Shown piece after piece: positions 5,315 to 7,095 of a stretch of 7,095 nt of DNA (positions within the stretch are counted from its first letter, which is position 1; each line of letters begins with the position of its first letter). Source of the DNA: Allobrachymonas sp. Its GTDB lineage: Bacteria > Pseudomonadota > Gammaproteobacteria > Burkholderiales > Burkholderiaceae_C. The notes beneath the pieces were generated by a model. The model was not told the origin of the DNA. It saw only the letters and a list, made by a program, of their open reading frames with translations, and made no database searches. The position numbers and the translations under genes are program-made. The DNA lies in contig JAUNUE010000096.1 in assembly GCA_030538335.1 (NCBI GenBank), positions 1 to 7,095 on the forward strand, read 5' to 3'.

Positions 5315-5848
5315 TTATCTATCGCTGGCGCACAAACCGGCAAGAAAACGCTGCGCCTCACGCGGCGTGCGCAATTCATGCCAGCGCAAGGAGGCATAGG
5401 CATCAGATGCCTTCAGCTCGGCATAGCGGCGGCGGTTACGGGCAAAGGTGCGCAGCGACCAGAGAATGATGCTGTCGCGCGAAAACAGGGCTTCGCGCAG
5501 GCTTTCGCGGTTGCCGTTCCAGAGGGATTCGCGTGTCAGCGCCCTGACCAGGGTGCGCCATACCACCCGGCGATGGATGGTCCAGCGGCTGTAGTTGAGC
5601 CAGATGACATCTGTAGCCAGCGGCCAGACGATGTCCTGAACAGAGCGGTAGTTGCCGTCCACCACCCATTCAGGGGCTGAGGTGGCTGATGCCACCAGCG
5701 CCTGGAACTCGTCAGGCGAACGCTTCTGCCATTCTGGCAGCCAGTAGAGAGAGTCCAGCTCGATATGCGGCACGTGCAGGCACGCAGCCAGTTCCCGCGC
5801 AAAACTTGTTTTGCCTGCCCCGCTGGTTCCGACGACGATAAAGCGCAT
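5315..5848 (-). CDS. P-loop nucleotide kinase, adenylate-kinase/FlaR-like
   Basis: This is a small cytoplasmic P-loop protein of 177 residues. The N-terminus MRFIVVGTSGAGKTSFAREL carries a Walker A motif GTSGAGKT at 7-14. Then come HIELDSLYW (28-36), WVVDGNY (61-67) and a Walker B-like strand DVIWLNYSR (80-88), followed by an Arg-rich helical C-terminal half. This order (P-loop, substrate helix with D-LYW, D-GNY, hydrophobic strand) matches the adenylate-kinase-related proteins annotated as topology modulation protein or FlaR. Their true substrates are largely unknown. I chose the ATG at 5848, which sits directly before the first beta strand; an in-frame GTG at 5887 would add 13 residues that do not resemble the family. 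GATAAT at 5892-5897 may be its -10 element. It lies between two terminators and is probably a single-gene unit with no clear link to the metal genes. Confidence 0.85.
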   Translation of the reverse strand: MRFIVVGTSGAGKTSFARELAACLHVPHIELDSLYWLPEWQKRSPDEFQALVASATSAPEWVVDGNYRSVQDIVWPLATDVIWLNYSRWTIHRRVVWRTLVRALTRESLWNGNRESLREALFSRDSIILWSLRTFARNRRRYAELKASDAYASLRWHELRTPREAQRFLAGLCASDR

Positions 5849-5952
5849 GAAGGCCCGCCAATGCACAAGGCTTGTTGCAAAGCCCACAAAAAATTATCGA
5901 ACAGTGAGTGTGCCACAAGGCCAAAGGGCGCGGAGCCAGATCAAACACCCAT

Positions 5953-5982
5953 AAAAAAACCACGGATGAAAATCCGTGGTTT
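5953..5982 (-). terminator. Strong intrinsic terminator of aceA
   Basis: An 11-bp perfect stem (5957-5967 with 5972-5982, core ACCACGGAT/ATCCGTGGT) and a 4-base loop are followed on the minus strand by seven T (5959-5953). It begins 21 bases past the aceA stop. A second small inverted repeat, TTCTTG/CAAGAA at 5981-5997, lies between the stop and the hairpin. Confidence 0.93.
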
Positions 5983-6003
5983 CTTGTTCTGCAAGAAAAA
6001 AGA

Positions 6004-7095
6004 TCAGTGGAACTGCTCTTCTTCGGTAGAACCGGTCATGGCCTTGACGCTGGAGGTGCCGCCCTGGATCACGGTGGTCACGTCGTCGAAGTAACCCACG
6101 CCCACTTCCTGCTGGTGGCTCACAAAGGTGTAGCCCTGGTCGCGTGCGGCAAATTCCGGCTCTTGCACCATGTCCACATAGTGCTTCATGCCTTCGCCCT
6201 GTGCGTAGGCGTGGGCAAACTGGAAGGTGTTGTACCAGTTGATGTGGATGCCGGCCAGCGTGATGAACTGGTACTTGTAGCCCATGGCGCTCAGCTCATC
6301 CTGGAACTTGGCAATGGTCTTGTCGTCGAGGTTTTTCTTCCAGTTGAAGCTGGGCGAGCAGTTGTAGCTCAGCAGCTTGCCGGGGCACTCTTTCAGCACA
6401 GCCTGCGCAAACTCGCGGGCAAAGCCGAGGTCAGGCGTGCCGGTTTCGCACCACACCAGATCGGCATAGGGCGCGTAGGCCACGCCACGGCTGATGGATT
6501 GCTCCAGACCGTTTTTCACGCGGTAGAAACCTTCTTGCGTGCGCTCACCGGTGAGGAAAGGCTTGTCGTTAGCGTCGTGGTCGCTGGTGATGAGGTTGGC
6601 CGCTTCGGCATCGGTACGCGCCAGGATCAGCGTGGGCACGCCCATGGTGTCGGCCGCAAAACGTGCGGCAATCAGCTTCTCGATGGCTTCTTGCGTGGGC
6701 ACCAGCACCTTGCCGCCCATGTGGCCGCACTTCTTCACGGCGGCCAACTGGTCTTCAAAGTGCACGCCGGCTGCACCTGCGGCGATCATGTTTTTCATCA
6801 ACTCAAACGCGTTCAGCACGCCACCAAAACCGGCTTCGGCGTCGGCCACGATGGGCAGGAAGTAGTCGATATATTCCTTGTCGCCGGGGTTCACGCCGCG
6901 ACCCCACTGGATTTCATCGGCGCGCTTGAAGGTGTTGTTGATGCGGCGCACCATGGTGGGCACCGAATCGTAGGCGTACAGCGACTGATCGGGGTACATG
7001 GTCTCACTCGTGTTGCCATCGGCCGCCACTTGCCAGCCGCTCAGGTACACGGCTTCGAGGCCAGCCTTGGCTTGCTGCATGGCCTGCCCGGCGCT
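6004..7095 (-). CDS. aceA: Isocitrate lyase (5' end beyond the right edge)
   Basis: This is the glyoxylate-shunt enzyme that cleaves isocitrate to glyoxylate and succinate in the cytoplasm, allowing growth on acetate or fatty acids. The last 363 residues are visible. The reading frame stays open to the right edge, and E. coli AceA is 434 residues, so about 70 residues are missing. The Met at 7080 is internal. Family motifs are intact: PIVADAEAGFGG (metal and substrate binding), the active-site loop KKCGHMGGKVLVPT with the catalytic Cys, LARTDAEAA, DLVWCET, YNCSPSFNWKKNLDD, FITLAGIH, TFVSHQQEVG and the C-terminal TGSTEE. The sequence follows the short E. coli-type enzyme without an inserted domain. 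It ends in a strong terminator, so the downstream genes are transcribed separately. Its regulatory region lies outside the window. No oddities were seen. Confidence 0.97.
   Translation of the reverse strand, partial: SAGQAMQQAKAGLEAVYLSGWQVAADGNTSETMYPDQSLYAYDSVPTMVRRINNTFKRADEIQWGRGVNPGDKEYIDYFLPIVADAEAGFGGVLNAFELMKNMIAAGAAGVHFEDQLAAVKKCGHMGGKVLVPTQEAIEKLIAARFAADTMGVPTLILARTDAEAANLITSDHDANDKPFLTGERTQEGFYRVKNGLEQSISRGVAYAPYADLVWCETGTPDLGFAREFAQAVLKECPGKLLSYNCSPSFNWKKNLDDKTIAKFQDELSAMGYKYQFITLAGIHINWYNTFQFAHAYAQGEGMKHYVDMVQEPEFAARDQGYTFVSHQQEVGVGYFDDVTTVIQGGTSSVKAMTGSTEEEQFH

Noticed and set aside
5849..5887. GTG at 5887 as start of the P-loop kinase
   Set aside because: The extra 13 residues do not match the family, and the ATG at 5848 starts exactly at the first beta strand before the Walker A motif.
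6004..7080. Treating the ATG at 7080 as the start of a complete 358-residue isocitrate lyase
   Set aside because: The frame continues open to the window edge, and the family has about 70 more N-terminal residues, so this Met is internal.

Overview
The window looks like a stretch of chromosome from a Gram-negative betaproteobacterium, most likely order Burkholderiales and probably family Comamonadaceae. This rests on the high GC content, the style of the proteins (isocitrate lyase, a YadG/YadH-like ABC pair) and the intergenic palindromic repeats. That placement is inference. Every gene I accept lies on the minus strand, so transcription runs from right to left.

From the right edge: (1) the C-terminal 363 residues of isocitrate lyase (aceA), closed by a strong intrinsic terminator. 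(2) A small P-loop nucleotide kinase of the adenylate-kinase/FlaR-like type, followed by a weaker terminator-like hairpin. (3) A two-gene metal-handling operon: a 73-residue free-standing heavy-metal-associated (HMA) protein and a P1B-type metal-transporting ATPase of about 635 residues. The ATPase has a CPG membrane motif in place of the usual CPC or SPC. A 13-bp perfect inverted repeat lies between the two genes. (4) A 398-base non-coding stretch packed with three different palindromic repeats, one with the GTAG-plus-hairpin form of REP elements. (5) A Crp/Fnr-family regulator with a His-rich N-terminus and only two of the FNR-type cysteine positions, closed by a clear terminator. (6) An ABC exporter ATPase and its membrane permease, coupled by a TAATG stop/start overlap. 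The permease runs off the left edge.

The most interesting part is the metal module at about 1779-5200. The regulator has the FNR-type DNA-contact residues (E209, S212, R213), a possible metal-binding tail and a possible Cys pair. A TTG-N8-CAA dyad in front of the HMA gene is a plausible target for it. The HMA protein would collect or deliver the metal ion and the ATPase would move it across the inner membrane. The metal cannot be read from the sequence. The remaining genes are ordinary housekeeping or accessory genes. I see no tRNA, rRNA, CRISPR array, insertion sequence or phage gene.
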